The notes: a model not told the origin generated them from the sequence alone. Counted from the stretch's first letter, positions 1-7,871 are shown. The stretch: 64,000 nucleotides of DNA from CAVROP01 sp050008495 (GCA_050008495.1 JBEKMN010000041.1:8477-72476); one strand, 5' to 3'. Made by a program: numbers and translations.

Positions 1-1
1 C

Positions 2-877
2 CAGGATAACTGGACCTACAACGACACCAGCCTGGGCTTCTCGAACTTCCAGGCCCTAGTCGCGACAGTGACCAAGCGCACCGGTCACGGCCTGACCTTC
101 AACGGCAACTTGACTTATGGTCACGACAGCGGCACGGCCACCATCAACCAGGAGTACACCTTAGACAACGTCGAGAACCCCTGGAACCTGCGCACCGATT
201 ACTCTCCGAACCCTTGGGATCGGAAACTCGTCATCAACTTCCTGAGCACCTATGAACTGCCCTTCGGCAAAGGCCATCGGTGGACCAGCACCAACGGGCT
301 GGTAAGCCGGATCATCGGCGGCTGGTCGGTCGATCCGGTCATCACTTGGGCCAGCGGCACGCCAATCGAGGGCTATAGCGGTTCCTGCGAGGAGTGGGGG
401 AATGGCACCGACCCATGGTGCGCCGGCATGGTTCCCCTTACCAATGTGCTCAAGTATGGAAACACCTCGCACTCGAACGTTGACGGCTCGAACGGGGTCG
501 GGGTTGCCGCCGCCCCAGGTAATGGCGGGGTCGGCTTGAATCTCTACTCCAACCCGGAGCAGGTCTTCGATAGCTTCCGGTACGACTACGTCGGCATCGA
601 TGGCCGAAGCTACGACAATGGTCCGATGCGCGGGCAACGGCGCTGGAACCTGGACCTCGGCATCACCAAGGACACTCGAATCACCGAGCGTGTAGGCGTC
701 CAACTCTTCGGCCAAGCCTTCAACGCCCTCAATCACATGATGTGGGGCGACCCGTCGCTGAACTTGCAGAGTCCCGGCAGCTTCGGTGTTCTCGGCCCGG
801 GCGGCGCCGGCGAGTACGGCGCCATCGGCAACGGGTATCGCCGGATTATTCAAATCGGCGCCCGCGTATCGTTCTAG
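2..877 (+). CDS. TonB-dependent receptor, Oar-like, C-terminal part (5' truncated by window edge)
   Basis: The open frame runs in from the left edge without a start; the GTG at base 68 is internal. The visible 291 residues look like the end of an outer-membrane beta-barrel: aromatic and glycine-rich strands, an NPWDRK stretch typical of Oar-like receptors, a late FNALNH segment, and a final strand ending in Phe (IGARVSF), which serves as the BAM recognition signal. Acidobacteria carry many such receptors with a carboxypeptidase-regulatory domain at the N-terminus; that domain would lie outside the window. Substrate cannot be told. A strong hairpin terminator follows 30 bases after the stop codon. 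Confidence 0.85.
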   Translation, partial: QDNWTYNDTSLGFSNFQALVATVTKRTGHGLTFNGNLTYGHDSGTATINQEYTLDNVENPWNLRTDYSPNPWDRKLVINFLSTYELPFGKGHRWTSTNGLVSRIIGGWSVDPVITWASGTPIEGYSGSCEEWGNGTDPWCAGMVPLTNVLKYGNTSHSNVDGSNGVGVAAAPGNGGVGLNLYSNPEQVFDSFRYDYVGIDGRSYDNGPMRGQRRWNLDLGITKDTRITERVGVQLFGQAFNALNHMMWGDPSLNLQSPGSFGVLGPGGAGEYGAIGNGYRRIIQIGARVSF

Positions 878-907
878 AACAATCAACAAATTGCTAAGCT
901 AGACTCA

Positions 908-938
908 GGGGCCAAGCCGTCTTGGCCCCTTTTCTTTT
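908..938 (+). terminator. Rho-independent terminator after the TonB receptor
   Basis: A perfect 9-bp stem (GGGGCCAAG / CTTGGCCCC) with a 4-base loop CCGT is followed by TTTTCTTTT. It lies 30 bases downstream of the receptor stop codon. Confidence 0.85.
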
Positions 939-949
939 GGGGGTATTGA

Positions 950-1008
950 ACCACAGAGGCACTGAGGCACAGAGCAATACTCAGTGTCTCTGTGTCTCAG
1001 TGGTGAAT
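950..1008. repeat. Octamer inverted repeat, left flank of the GxxExxY gene
   Basis: The left arm (950-974) reads as octamers CACAGAGG, CACTGAGG, CACAGAG. The right arm (about 980-1008) is the reverse complement of CACTGAGA, CACAGAGA, CACTGAG. The unit is CAC-W-GAG-R. The last base touches the ATG of the GxxExxY gene at 1009. A second copy sits at 1384-1452 and a half copy at 2981-2999. Confidence 0.9.
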
Positions 1009-1383
1009 ATGATTGAAAACGATGCTTTGACCGAGAAGATCATCGGAGCGGCGATCGAGGTACACCGCGTACTGGGGCCCGGCTTACTTGAGTCCGCTTA
1101 CGAAGAGTGCTTGTGCCACGAGCTGCATCTGGGAGGGATCGCCTTCGCGCGTCAGCAGCCTTTGCCGGTGGTTTACAAGGGCGTACGGTTGGATTGTGGT
1201 TATCGGTTGGACGTCGTCGTGGAAAACCGAGTAATAGTGGAACTAAAGACCGTGGACAAGATTCTGCCCATTCACGAAGCGCAGTTGCTGACTTATCTGC
1301 GCCTGGCAGGAATTCGTACCGGTTTGATCCTGAATTTCAATGTTCCAGCATTGCGTCAAGGAATAAAGCGCATGGTCTTATGA
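1009..1383 (+). CDS. GxxExxY protein (PD-(D/E)XK superfamily type)
   Basis: This 124-residue protein has the name-giving motif at G25-L-L-E28-S-A-Y31. Asp68 in YRLD, the E78-L-K80 triplet and Gln92 match the D...ExK core of PD-(D/E)XK nucleases (the Pfam family PDDEXK_3). The frame is open upstream to 922, but the upstream part is only translated repeat, so the ATG at 1009 is chosen. The gene has no spacer to its flanking repeats: the left hairpin ends at 1008 and the right one starts directly after TGA. No experimental function is known to me. A repeat-associated nuclease is a hypothesis. Confidence 0.85.
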   Translation: MIENDALTEKIIGAAIEVHRVLGPGLLESAYEECLCHELHLGGIAFARQQPLPVVYKGVRLDCGYRLDVVVENRVIVELKTVDKILPIHEAQLLTYLRLAGIRTGLILNFNVPALRQGIKRMVL

Positions 1384-1452
1384 ACCACCGAGACACTGAG
1401 GCACAGAGACCGACCCTGAAGTTCTCAGTGACTCAGTGCCTCAGTGGTGAAT
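1384..1452. repeat. Octamer inverted repeat, right flank of the GxxExxY gene
   Basis: The left arm reads CACCGAGA, CACTGAGG, CACAGAG; the right arm is the reverse complement of CACTGAGG, CACTGAGT, CACTGAG. It begins at the base after the GxxExxY stop codon and ends at the stop codon of the convergent redoxin gene (1452-1454). Confidence 0.9.
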
Positions 1453-2753
1453 CAGAGGTGCGGAAACTTCGTCTGGCAATCGTTTCCGAAGGTGAACGAG
1501 TTCACCGTCAACCCCGGCTTGGTTGGGGTCAAGGTCGCGGCGTGCGCGCCGAAGGCCGGGTTCTCGACCAGATAATACATGCGGGGTTCGCGCACTTCGA
1601 TATAGGAATGGCCCTGCGAATCAATCTTCACGTCCACGCCTTTATCGTCGGCGGTCAAATCCTTGCCGTCCTGTTGAATATACACGGAAGAAGGATGGCC
1701 GTGGGACACGTTCATGACAGCGTACAGTTCACGCGCGTGATAACGCATCTCGAGCTTATCAGGCCCAGCCTCGCCGCTATTCTTTTTGCCGCGATAAGTC
1801 ATTCCGTTCTTATCGGCTTCCCACGGGCCGGATACTGATGCCTGGCCGTCGTTGAGGTTGGCCGGCAGCGCGTAGTGGATGGTTTTGCCGTCGTGATAGC
1901 CTTCGGGATTGCTGAGAATTCCCCGGCCTGACCAGTCACCCACATACATCTCCGGCGTCGGCGTGCCGCAGGATGGGGCGAAAGCGTCGGGCTCCGGCGC
2001 GATGGCATCGTCGGAGGGAAACTTCGATCCCGGATTCGCTTCCAGGAGAAGGCTCTGGACGGTGTGTTCGAGCGCGTCGTCGCTGCCCTCGCCGTCCTTG
2101 TGATAACGAACCATCCCTCTGGCATCGACGAGAAAAAGGCTGGGCCAGGAATGGTTGTGATAGGCCTGCCATAGCTGGAAGGTCGAATCCACATAGATCG
2201 GGTAGGGCAACTCAAACCGCTTCACCGCAGCTCGCACGTTTTCGAAATGCGAGGCGATGTCGAATTCGTAATCATGCACCCCGACGATCTCGAAGCCGTA
2301 CTTATGATAGCGCTCGTACAACTTCTTGTTCTCCGCGAAGGTGCGGATGCAGTTGATGCACGAGTACTCCCAGAAGTCGATCAGCACGACTTGGCCGCGC
2401 AGCTCCTCCATCGTCAGAGGACGTGAATCAATCCATTGAGCAGCCGCCAGATCACCAGAAGGCAATGTAGTGACCGGTTGAGACGCGGCAGGGCCTCCAG
2501 GGCTCACCGAGACGCCCGGCTGAGACCGGCTGGGAGTCAGTGGGACCAGCGGCCCGGAGCTACCCGCCTCAGGGTTGGCGGGCGTTGGGAATTCAGGCGC
2601 GGGAAAGTTAGTAGGAGCCAAGCCCGGTTCATATTGGGCTTGAGCGGCGCCGGAGAAAAGCAGAAGGCAGAACGCGGAAAACAAAAGACGCTGTAAGCCC
2701 GTTAGTTTGGACTTTTGATTTCGAGTTTCTAGTTTGCGATTTCCAGTTTCCAT
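1452..2753 (-). CDS. Secreted thioredoxin-fold redoxin with C-terminal DipZ-like domain
   Basis: This 433-residue protein has a hydrophobic signal segment (about residues 20-38, AAQA cleavage site), a Pro-rich linker (41-100), and a TlpA/redoxin domain from about 105 with the active-site pair C132-I-N-C135 after DFWEYS. A beta-rich domain from about 265 to the end resembles the C-terminal part of DipZ-type proteins. It probably acts on thiols or disulfides in the periplasm; the partner is unknown. The only ATG start (2753) lies inside a heptamer repeat array, and part of the signal-peptide coding sequence is itself repeat-like (2660-2687). The start is therefore uncertain and no ribosome-binding site is visible. 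Confidence 0.75.
   Translation of the reverse strand: METGNRKLETRNQKSKLTGLQRLLFSAFCLLLFSGAAQAQYEPGLAPTNFPAPEFPTPANPEAGSSGPLVPLTPSRSQPGVSVSPGGPAASQPVTTLPSGDLAAAQWIDSRPLTMEELRGQVVLIDFWEYSCINCIRTFAENKKLYERYHKYGFEIVGVHDYEFDIASHFENVRAAVKRFELPYPIYVDSTFQLWQAYHNHSWPSLFLVDARGMVRYHKDGEGSDDALEHTVQSLLLEANPGSKFPSDDAIAPEPDAFAPSCGTPTPEMYVGDWSGRGILSNPEGYHDGKTIHYALPANLNDGQASVSGPWEADKNGMTYRGKKNSGEAGPDKLEMRYHARELYAVMNVSHGHPSSVYIQQDGKDLTADDKGVDVKIDSQGHSYIEVREPRMYYLVENPAFGAHAATLTPTKPGLTVNSFTFGNDCQTKFPHL
2660..2687. repeat. Heptamer array (4 units) inside the redoxin signal peptide
   Basis: Consecutive 7-mers are GCAGAAG, GCAGAAC, GCGGAAA, ACAAAAG. On the minus strand they encode much of the hydrophobic core of the redoxin signal peptide. 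The same kind of unit (TTCTGCC) recurs at 62762-62789. Confidence 0.6.
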
Positions 2754-2814
2754 TTTCCAGTTTCCAGTTTCTATTTTCCAGTTTCCAGTTTCTATTTTCC
2801 AGTTTCCAATTTCC
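2710..2814. repeat. Heptamer direct array, 15 units
   Basis: Fifteen contiguous 7-mers built on AGTTTCC, ATTTTCC and AGTTTCT fill exactly 105 bp. The same unit reappears as an inverted pair at 38909-39048. The array contains the only plausible ATG of the redoxin gene. Confidence 0.9.
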
Positions 2815-3026
2815 CTCCCTTATCATTCTCGCACAGAGAGGCGGCGGTGGGAGTGACTTTGTGTCTCTTGCGTTTTCGCGCAAAGGCTTTATACTTCCTC
2901 TCCCTTCGTCGAAGTGGACCCTCGATTGCTCTGATTTATCGCGGGTGGGAGCACGCGCTGTTGACTGCAACCCCCTCAGCGCCTCTGTGCCTCAGTGGTA
3001 CGAACGCCCTTACGAAAGGATCTACC

Positions 3027-3614
3027 ATGAACCGAGTAACACGCCGCAAGTTCATCCAGGTGGCGTCTGCCGCGGCCGCCGGATCGATGGTGTGCTGCAC
3101 AAACCGGAAGAGCCCGTGGCGTTTTTTCACCCTCGAGGAAGGGCAGACGGCAGACGCGATTTGCGAGCGCCTCATTCCTGCGGATCAAGATCCCGGTGCG
3201 TCGCAAGTGGGCGTAGTGAACTTCCTAGATATTCAGCTCGTGGGCCCGTACAAGCGTTTCCGCTCGAGCTATCGCCAAGGCTTGAAAGGCATCGACCAGA
3301 CGAGCCGGCAGATTTACGGACAACGCTTCACCGAGTTGAGCGCGGAGAAGCAGGACGCAGTACTGAGAGAGCTGGAACGAGGCGGCGCGACGGGAGAAGC
3401 CTGGAAGGAAATCTCCTCCAAAGAGTTCTTTACGCTCATCCTCGGCCATACGATGCAAGGCTATTACGGCGACCCCCGGCACGGGGGAAACCGCGGGCGA
3501 GCGAGTTGGAAAATGGTCGGCTTGCCTTACCCGCCCATTCGCGGGCGGTTGCATTACGACCTGACAAGTGGGCAGATGGGCAGGTCGGCAGATGGGCAGA
3601 TGGGGAGGTTGTGA
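3027..3614 (+). CDS. Gluconate 2-dehydrogenase subunit 3 family protein (Tat-exported)
   Basis: This 195-residue protein starts with a twin-arginine signal (TRRKFIQVASAAAAG) followed by Cys-Cys, so it may be exported folded and possibly lipid-anchored. The rest matches the small gamma subunit that accompanies GMC-type gluconate, fructose or glucose dehydrogenases, including the EGQTADAICERLIPAD start and the LGHTMQGYYGDP segment. The ATG at 3027 follows GAAAGGA (3014-3020). The last ~15 residues are encoded by an octamer repeat (3571-3610) and are unlikely to be ancestral. The GMC flavoprotein follows 107 bases later without its own signal peptide and probably travels with this subunit. Confidence 0.85.
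   Translation: MNRVTRRKFIQVASAAAAGSMVCCTNRKSPWRFFTLEEGQTADAICERLIPADQDPGASQVGVVNFLDIQLVGPYKRFRSSYRQGLKGIDQTSRQIYGQRFTELSAEKQDAVLRELERGGATGEAWKEISSKEFFTLILGHTMQGYYGDPRHGGNRGRASWKMVGLPYPPIRGRLHYDLTSGQMGRSADGQMGRL
3571..3610. repeat. Octamer direct array, 5 units
   Basis: The 8-mers are GGCAGATG, GGCAGGTC, GGCAGATG, GGCAGATG, GGGAGGTT. The unit is the same as in the 26-copy array at 14403-14610. Here it codes for the C-terminus of the dehydrogenase small subunit. Confidence 0.85.
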
Positions 3615-3721
3615 GGGGGGTGACGGGAACCTTTGCCTTTTGCCATTTGCATGTTGAGTTTTGACTTGCGTTTTTCCTGGGCGACCACAGGGGTCGCCCC
3701 TACGAGAGAGGTTTCTCTGGT

Positions 3722-5377
3722 ATGTCTCTGAAACACGTCAATGCAGTGGTAATAGGAGCGGGGGCCGGGGGCGGGATTGTAGCGAAAGAACTGGCGGAGG
3801 CGGGCTTGAGCGTCGTGCTGCTGGAGCGCGGCAAGTGGTACACCGCCTTCGACTGCCGCAAAGACGATCTGCGCAATCAGCGCACTTCCGTTCTGGGCTG
3901 CGGCTTCGGCCCGGACGACGAGCGCTATCGCCGCGTGTTCGTCGACCCCCAGGGTCACGAGCGAGTGGTGCTTCCCAGCGACGGCGCTTACGGGAACAAC
4001 GCCGCCTGCGTGGGCGGCGGCACGGCCAGCTACGGCGCGATGGCGTGGCGTTACATGGAAAAAGACTTCCGCATGCGCTCCACCTACGGCCCCGTCGCGA
4101 ACAGCACTCTTGACGATTGGCCCATCAGCTACGCCGATCTCGAACCGTTCTACGAGAAAGCGGAGTGGGAAATCGGGGTCTCGGGGGACGATACGGACAA
4201 TCCTTTCCGCGCCCCGCGCAAGAAACCGTTGCCTATGCCACCGCTCCCACCCGGGCGCGAACACGCTATCCTGAAACCCGCCGCCCAGCGGCTGGGCTTG
4301 CATCCCTTTGACATTCCCATGCTGCGCAATTCGGTGCCCTACAACGGGCGCGCGGCCTGCATGCGCTGCCGCTGGTGCGTGGGATTTGCCTGCGAAGTTG
4401 ACGCCAAGAACGGCACGCAGAACACCGTGATCCCCAAAGCCCTGGCCAGCGGAAACTGCGAGCTGCGCGCCGAGTGCGTGGTGAAGGAGATTCTGACCGA
4501 CAACCGCGGCAGGGCAATAGGTGTGGCCTACTTCGACTCGCAGGACAGGCTCGAAATCCAGCCGGCAGACCTGGTGGTGGCGTCCTGCGGCGCCACGGAA
4601 ACAGCCCGCCTGCTGCTCAATTCCCAAAGCAGCCTGTTCCCCCAGGGGATTGGCAACCGCCACGACTGGGTGGGACGGAATCTGCAGGGGCATGGCTACG
4701 CGGGGGCGTATGGTCTTTTCGACGATGACGTGTACGACGACGTTGGCCCCGGCGCGTCTCTTGCCATCTGCGATTACAACCACGGCAACCCGGGCATGGT
4801 GGGCGGCGGCGCTCTGTGCAACGAGTTTATCCGGTTGCCCATCCATTTTTCTTCCATGAATCCGCCCAACCTGCCGCGCTGGGGCAAGGCGCACAAAGAC
4901 TTCATGCGCCAGGCCTACCGGCGCACCGTCGTGGTGATGGGGCCGGCGCAGGAGATGCCCATGTTCGACTCCAGGGTCCAGGTGGACCCGCGCGTCAAGG
5001 ACTTCTGGGGGATACCCGTGGTGCGCCTGTCCGGCTCGAACCACCCGCACACGGTGGAGGTGGGGAAGATGCTGTCCGTGAAGGCGGACGCCTGGCTTAA
5101 GGAAGCCGGAGCCGTCTCCACTTGGCCGCGTCCGCCCCGCGTGGGCCTGAGCGGAGGTCAACACCAGGCCGGAACGTGCCGGATGGGCAACGACCCTAAG
5201 ACTTCCGTGGTCAATCGCTACTGCCAGGTGCACGACGTGGATAACCTTTTCGTGGTCGATGGCAGCGTCCACGTGAACAACGGTGGATTCAACCCCGTGC
5301 TGACCATTATGGCCATCGCCTACTATGCGTCCGCTCATATCGTGGGCGAGTGGAAAGGCACGAGGTTTCGGAGTTGA
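3722..5377 (+). CDS. GMC-family FAD oxidoreductase
   Basis: This 551-residue protein has an N-terminal dinucleotide fold (VVIGAGAGGG, residues 9-18, with E35 ending the second strand) and a GMC C-terminal domain with HQAGTCRMG, FVVDGS and NNGGFNPVLT. A Cys cluster C213-x2-C216-x2-C219-x4-C224 lies where FAD-dependent glucose and fructose dehydrogenases place a [3Fe-4S] cluster, so electrons may leave through iron-sulfur. It has no signal peptide; export with the upstream Tat subunit is likely. The downstream nine-heme cytochrome is a plausible acceptor. The substrate is probably a sugar, sugar acid or alcohol; sequence alone does not decide. Confidence 0.88.
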   Translation: MSLKHVNAVVIGAGAGGGIVAKELAEAGLSVVLLERGKWYTAFDCRKDDLRNQRTSVLGCGFGPDDERYRRVFVDPQGHERVVLPSDGAYGNNAACVGGGTASYGAMAWRYMEKDFRMRSTYGPVANSTLDDWPISYADLEPFYEKAEWEIGVSGDDTDNPFRAPRKKPLPMPPLPPGREHAILKPAAQRLGLHPFDIPMLRNSVPYNGRAACMRCRWCVGFACEVDAKNGTQNTVIPKALASGNCELRAECVVKEILTDNRGRAIGVAYFDSQDRLEIQPADLVVASCGATETARLLLNSQSSLFPQGIGNRHDWVGRNLQGHGYAGAYGLFDDDVYDDVGPGASLAICDYNHGNPGMVGGGALCNEFIRLPIHFSSMNPPNLPRWGKAHKDFMRQAYRRTVVVMGPAQEMPMFDSRVQVDPRVKDFWGIPVVRLSGSNHPHTVEVGKMLSVKADAWLKEAGAVSTWPRPPRVGLSGGQHQAGTCRMGNDPKTSVVNRYCQVHDVDNLFVVDGSVHVNNGGFNPVLTIMAIAYYASAHIVGEWKGTRFRS

Positions 5378-5384
5378 GAAAGAC

Positions 5385-5419
5385 CGAAAATCGAAATTCG
5401 AAACTCGAAAATCGAAGTT
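5385..5419. repeat. Heptamer direct array, 5 units
   Basis: Units are CGAAAAT, CGAAATT, CGAAACT, CGAAAAT, CGAAGTT. The array lies 8 bases after the GMC stop codon and next to a GTCATCCTGAG-type repeat. Confidence 0.75.
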
Positions 5420-5430
5420 GCGAAAAAAAG

Positions 5431-5460
5431 AGTTGTCATCCTGAGTGAAGCGAAGGATCT
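5431..5460. repeat. Dispersed GTCATCCTGAG repeat, copy 1
   Basis: The core GTCATCCTGAGTGAAGCGAA is shared, with one or two changes, at 14625-14652 and in an inverted pair at 16198-16257. This family is intergenic and not coding. Confidence 0.75.
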
Positions 5461-5524
5461 CGGCAGTTGCACTGCAACTCTTCATCCATTCGCTCAAGCC
5501 ATCAGTCTCCACCAGAGTTAGGAT

Positions 5525-6607
5525 ATGCCAACTGAAAAGCCCGCACGCAATTATCGCACCTTGCTCCTGATTGGAGTGCTAGCAGTTGTAGTGCTCATCC
5601 TTCCAGCTAGCAGCCTATACTACGACTACTCGCAGGGAAAGGCCTGCGCCCGCTGCCATGAAATCTGGCAGCCCTACACGGATTGGCACACCTCCGCGCA
5701 CCGGAATGTCCCCTGCTCGGACTGTCATGGAAGTGTGTTTACGTTGGACGCGGGCTTTCATTTGAACAACATCCGGCGGCTGGCGGACCATCTTTCGGGT
5801 AAACTTCCGGAACGCGTGGCGCTCCGCACCAAGGACAATTTCCAGGTGAACGAGGGCTGCCGGAATTGCCACCAAGCCGAGTACGCCGCTTGGGCGTCCA
5901 GTTCGCACAGCGCCACTTACTCCCAGATTTTCCTCGATAAGAAGCACAATGGCCAGCAGCACCTTATGGACGATTGCCTGCGCTGCCACGCCATGCACTT
6001 CCAGGGCGGCATCCGTGACCTGGTGGCTCCCATCGATTCCACCGGCCCCTGGCGCCTTTTGAAGCCTGAACTTGCCGCTCGCCCTGTCATTCCTTGCCTG
6101 ACCTGCCACCAAATGCACCGCCAAGGCTTGCCCTTGGCACGGCCCGCCGTCAAGGCCGCGAACGCCAGCGCCACGGAAGAGATTGCCCGGCCGTCCCTGG
6201 CGCTTTTTGATCGGCGGGAACTCGACCACGTTCCCTTGCAGAGCCTTTCCCTTCCCCAGATGCATCAAGCGGCGCGCGCCGTTAAAATCAGTCCGGACAC
6301 TCGCCAGGCGCTGTGCTACCAATGCCATGCTCCGCTGGCAAGCCTCGAGGTGGCATCCGGAGATGACCGAACACCGGTGGGCGTGCACGAAGGGCTGAGC
6401 TGTCTTTCCTGCCATGAAACGCACGGGCAAACCACTCGCGCCTCCTGCATGAACTGCCACCCCCGCCTGTCGAATTGCGGCCTGAACGTGGAAACCATGG
6501 ACACCACGTTCCGCTCCACCACCAGCCTCCACAACATCCACTTCGTCAAATGCACGGACTGCCACACGAAAGGCGTGCCGGCAAAAAGGGTAAAGGCTAA
6601 AGTCTAA
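5525..6607 (+). CDS. Membrane-anchored nine-heme c-type cytochrome
   Basis: This 360-residue protein has one N-terminal membrane anchor (about residues 12-30) followed by nine CxxCH heme sites: CARCH, CSDCH, CRNCH, CLRCH, CLTCH, CYQCH, CLSCH, CMNCH and CTDCH. The anchor plus early hemes resemble NapC/NirT-type quinol dehydrogenases, but the heme number is larger. It follows the GMC oxidoreductase by 147 bases in the same direction and probably carries its electrons, or links quinol to periplasmic acceptors. The final residues (about KRVKAKV) are encoded by the left arm of a heptamer hairpin, so the tail has been altered by the repeat. Confidence 0.85.
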   Translation: MPTEKPARNYRTLLLIGVLAVVVLILPASSLYYDYSQGKACARCHEIWQPYTDWHTSAHRNVPCSDCHGSVFTLDAGFHLNNIRRLADHLSGKLPERVALRTKDNFQVNEGCRNCHQAEYAAWASSSHSATYSQIFLDKKHNGQQHLMDDCLRCHAMHFQGGIRDLVAPIDSTGPWRLLKPELAARPVIPCLTCHQMHRQGLPLARPAVKAANASATEEIARPSLALFDRRELDHVPLQSLSLPQMHQAARAVKISPDTRQALCYQCHAPLASLEVASGDDRTPVGVHEGLSCLSCHETHGQTTRASCMNCHPRLSNCGLNVETMDTTFRSTTSLHNIHFVKCTDCHTKGVPAKRVKAKV

Positions 6608-6672
6608 AGGGTAAAGGATCTGGACTTCAGCCTTTACCCTTTATCCTTTACCCTTTAGACTTTAGCCTTTTT
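6589..6672. repeat. Heptamer inverted pair between two convergent genes
   Basis: The left arm has GGTAAAG, GCTAAAG, TCTAAAG, GGTAAAG (6589-6616). The right arm has CCTTTAC, CCTTTAT, CCTTTAC, CCTTTAG, ACTTTAG, CCTTTTT (6631-6672). The arms overlap the stop codons of the cytochrome and of the PEBP-like gene, so the hairpin could act as a bidirectional terminator. A sister locus is at 54019-54117. Confidence 0.85.
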
Positions 6673-7276
6673 ACCGCTTGAAGCGGCCCATCAACTCTGC
6701 CTGGGCGAGGATGTGACCCTGCATGGCGGCGTCGAGTTCTGAACGGCTTGCGGCGGGGGGCAGACTGGTTGGTGCGTCAAGGGCGTAAAGCCGAATGAAG
6801 TAGCTGTGGGTGCTGCCGGGTGGAGGGCAGGGACCGCTGTAGCCGACTCGTGAGAAGTCGTTCGTCCCTTGTCGTCCCCCGCCCGACATCTGATCGCTTC
6901 CCGCCAGCGCTTCCGGCAGCTTGCGGTAAGTTGCCGGCAGATCATAAACCAACCAATGCACAAAGGTACCTGACGGAGCGTCGGGATCGTCCTCGATGAT
7001 CGCGAACCTCTGCGTACCGGCGGGCGGATCGCTCCACACGAGTGCGGGCGACACATTCGCGCCCTGGCAGGTGAAGCGCTTGGGTATGAATCCGCCGGGT
7101 TCAAAGGAAGTGGTTTTCAGTTCAATCTTCGAAGCCTGTTGCCCGGGCACGCGCTCCGGGCCCGCAAGCATCAGCATCACCAAAATAAGCAGCGGCACGA
7201 TGGCCAGAGCCCACCGGGGCAAGACCGCGGCGCTTGCGTCGCGAGCGTTTTTGACCATTACGATAACCCTCCCCAC
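6671..7276 (-). CDS. YbhB/YbcL family PEBP-like protein, exported
   Basis: This protein has up to 201 residues with an N-terminal membrane or signal segment (about 22-40) and a phosphatidylethanolamine-binding-protein fold. Ligand-site motifs are visible: DDPDAPSGTFVHWLVYDLP and a YSGPCPPPGSTHSYFIRLYALD stretch (read in two parts). The bacterial family is often called Raf-kinase-inhibitor-like, but it has no known kinase target; a small-molecule or lipid ligand in the envelope is more likely. An alternative start is the ATG at 7258 (MVKNARD). It is convergent with the cytochrome gene and shares a repeat hairpin with it. Confidence 0.85.
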   Translation of the reverse strand: MGRVIVMVKNARDASAAVLPRWALAIVPLLILVMLMLAGPERVPGQQASKIELKTTSFEPGGFIPKRFTCQGANVSPALVWSDPPAGTQRFAIIEDDPDAPSGTFVHWLVYDLPATYRKLPEALAGSDQMSGGGRQGTNDFSRVGYSGPCPPPGSTHSYFIRLYALDAPTSLPPAASRSELDAAMQGHILAQAELMGRFKR

Positions 7277-7293
7277 AAAATCACGCCCTGTGT

Positions 7294-7362
7294 GTCATTC
7301 CCGCGCAAGCGGGAATCCATTGGACGGACGATGGGTCCCCGCTTTCGCGGGGACGACCGTCA
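7294..7362. repeat. GCAA/TTTC double-hairpin repeat, copy 1
   Basis: Two tandem hairpins: a stem ATTCCCGC with loop GCAA, then a stem GTCCCCGC with loop TTTC, separated by about 20 bases. Copy 2 at 15467-15541 carries the ATTCCCGC stem on the other loop, so both strands of each stem changed together. Confidence 0.85.
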
Positions 7363-7407
7363 TTTTCGTTTCCCCTGCCCCTCGCACCCGGCGCCTGACA
7401 TCTTCGC

Positions 7408-7842
7408 TTACCGCTGCGGGAACATAAACGATTCCAGCATGTCTGCTCGGGCCTTCTCGTCCAAGGCAATAAGCGTGAGGATGTCCCTTACAGAAATCAT
7501 GCCGCGATACTGTCCCTCCTGGTCCACGACCGGCAGGTGGAAAAAGCCGTGCCTCTCCATGAGCCGCACACACTCATGTAAAGACGTTTCGGGCGGCACG
7601 ACGGTAAGCTCGGAGGTCATGATCTCAGACACGCGCATCCAGGCGGGGCACTTGTTCTCCGCCGCGACCTTATTAGAAATGTCGCTTTGTGACACAACGC
7701 CGAGGAGCTTGCCCTGGCGATCGCATACGCCGACTGACCGGATCTGCTTTTCACGCAAGTAGCGCGCAGCCTCGTGTACGGTGACGTCATCGGCGATACA
7801 GTAGAAATCCTTCCTGGAATCGATGAGATCTTTAATTGTCAT
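7408..7842 (-). CDS. Two-CBS-domain protein
   Basis: This 144-residue protein consists of little more than two CBS repeats (about 8-60 and 73-125), with typical GVCDRQGKLLGVVSQSDI and PVVDQEGQYRGMISVRDIL segments. CBS pairs bind adenosine nucleotides and act as energy or redox sensors. With no attached catalytic domain, it probably regulates a partner protein. The start at 7842 has a strong GGGGGGAG site just upstream; the longer open frame to 8049 runs into the divergent gene and is rejected. A minus-strand promoter is visible at 7872-7901. Confidence 0.88.
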   Translation of the reverse strand: MTIKDLIDSRKDFYCIADDVTVHEAARYLREKQIRSVGVCDRQGKLLGVVSQSDISNKVAAENKCPAWMRVSEIMTSELTVVPPETSLHECVRLMERHGFFHLPVVDQEGQYRGMISVRDILTLIALDEKARADMLESFMFPQR

Positions 7843-7871
7843 AGCTCCCCCCGCGGAGTTGCATTTCACTG

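Noticed and set aside
161..889. A 242-residue open frame antisense to the TonB receptor.
   Set aside because: The opposite frame matches a receptor C-terminus; this frame has no ribosome-binding site or recognisable motifs.
1107..1838. A 243-residue plus-strand frame over the GxxExxY gene and the redoxin 3' end.
   Set aside because: It crosses the repeat hairpin and two real genes in other frames.
3554..5512. A 652-residue open frame antisense to the GMC oxidoreductase.
   Set aside because: It has His/Arg/Ala-rich composition without domain character; the GMC frame is clearly the coding one. Long antisense frames are expected in GC-rich DNA.
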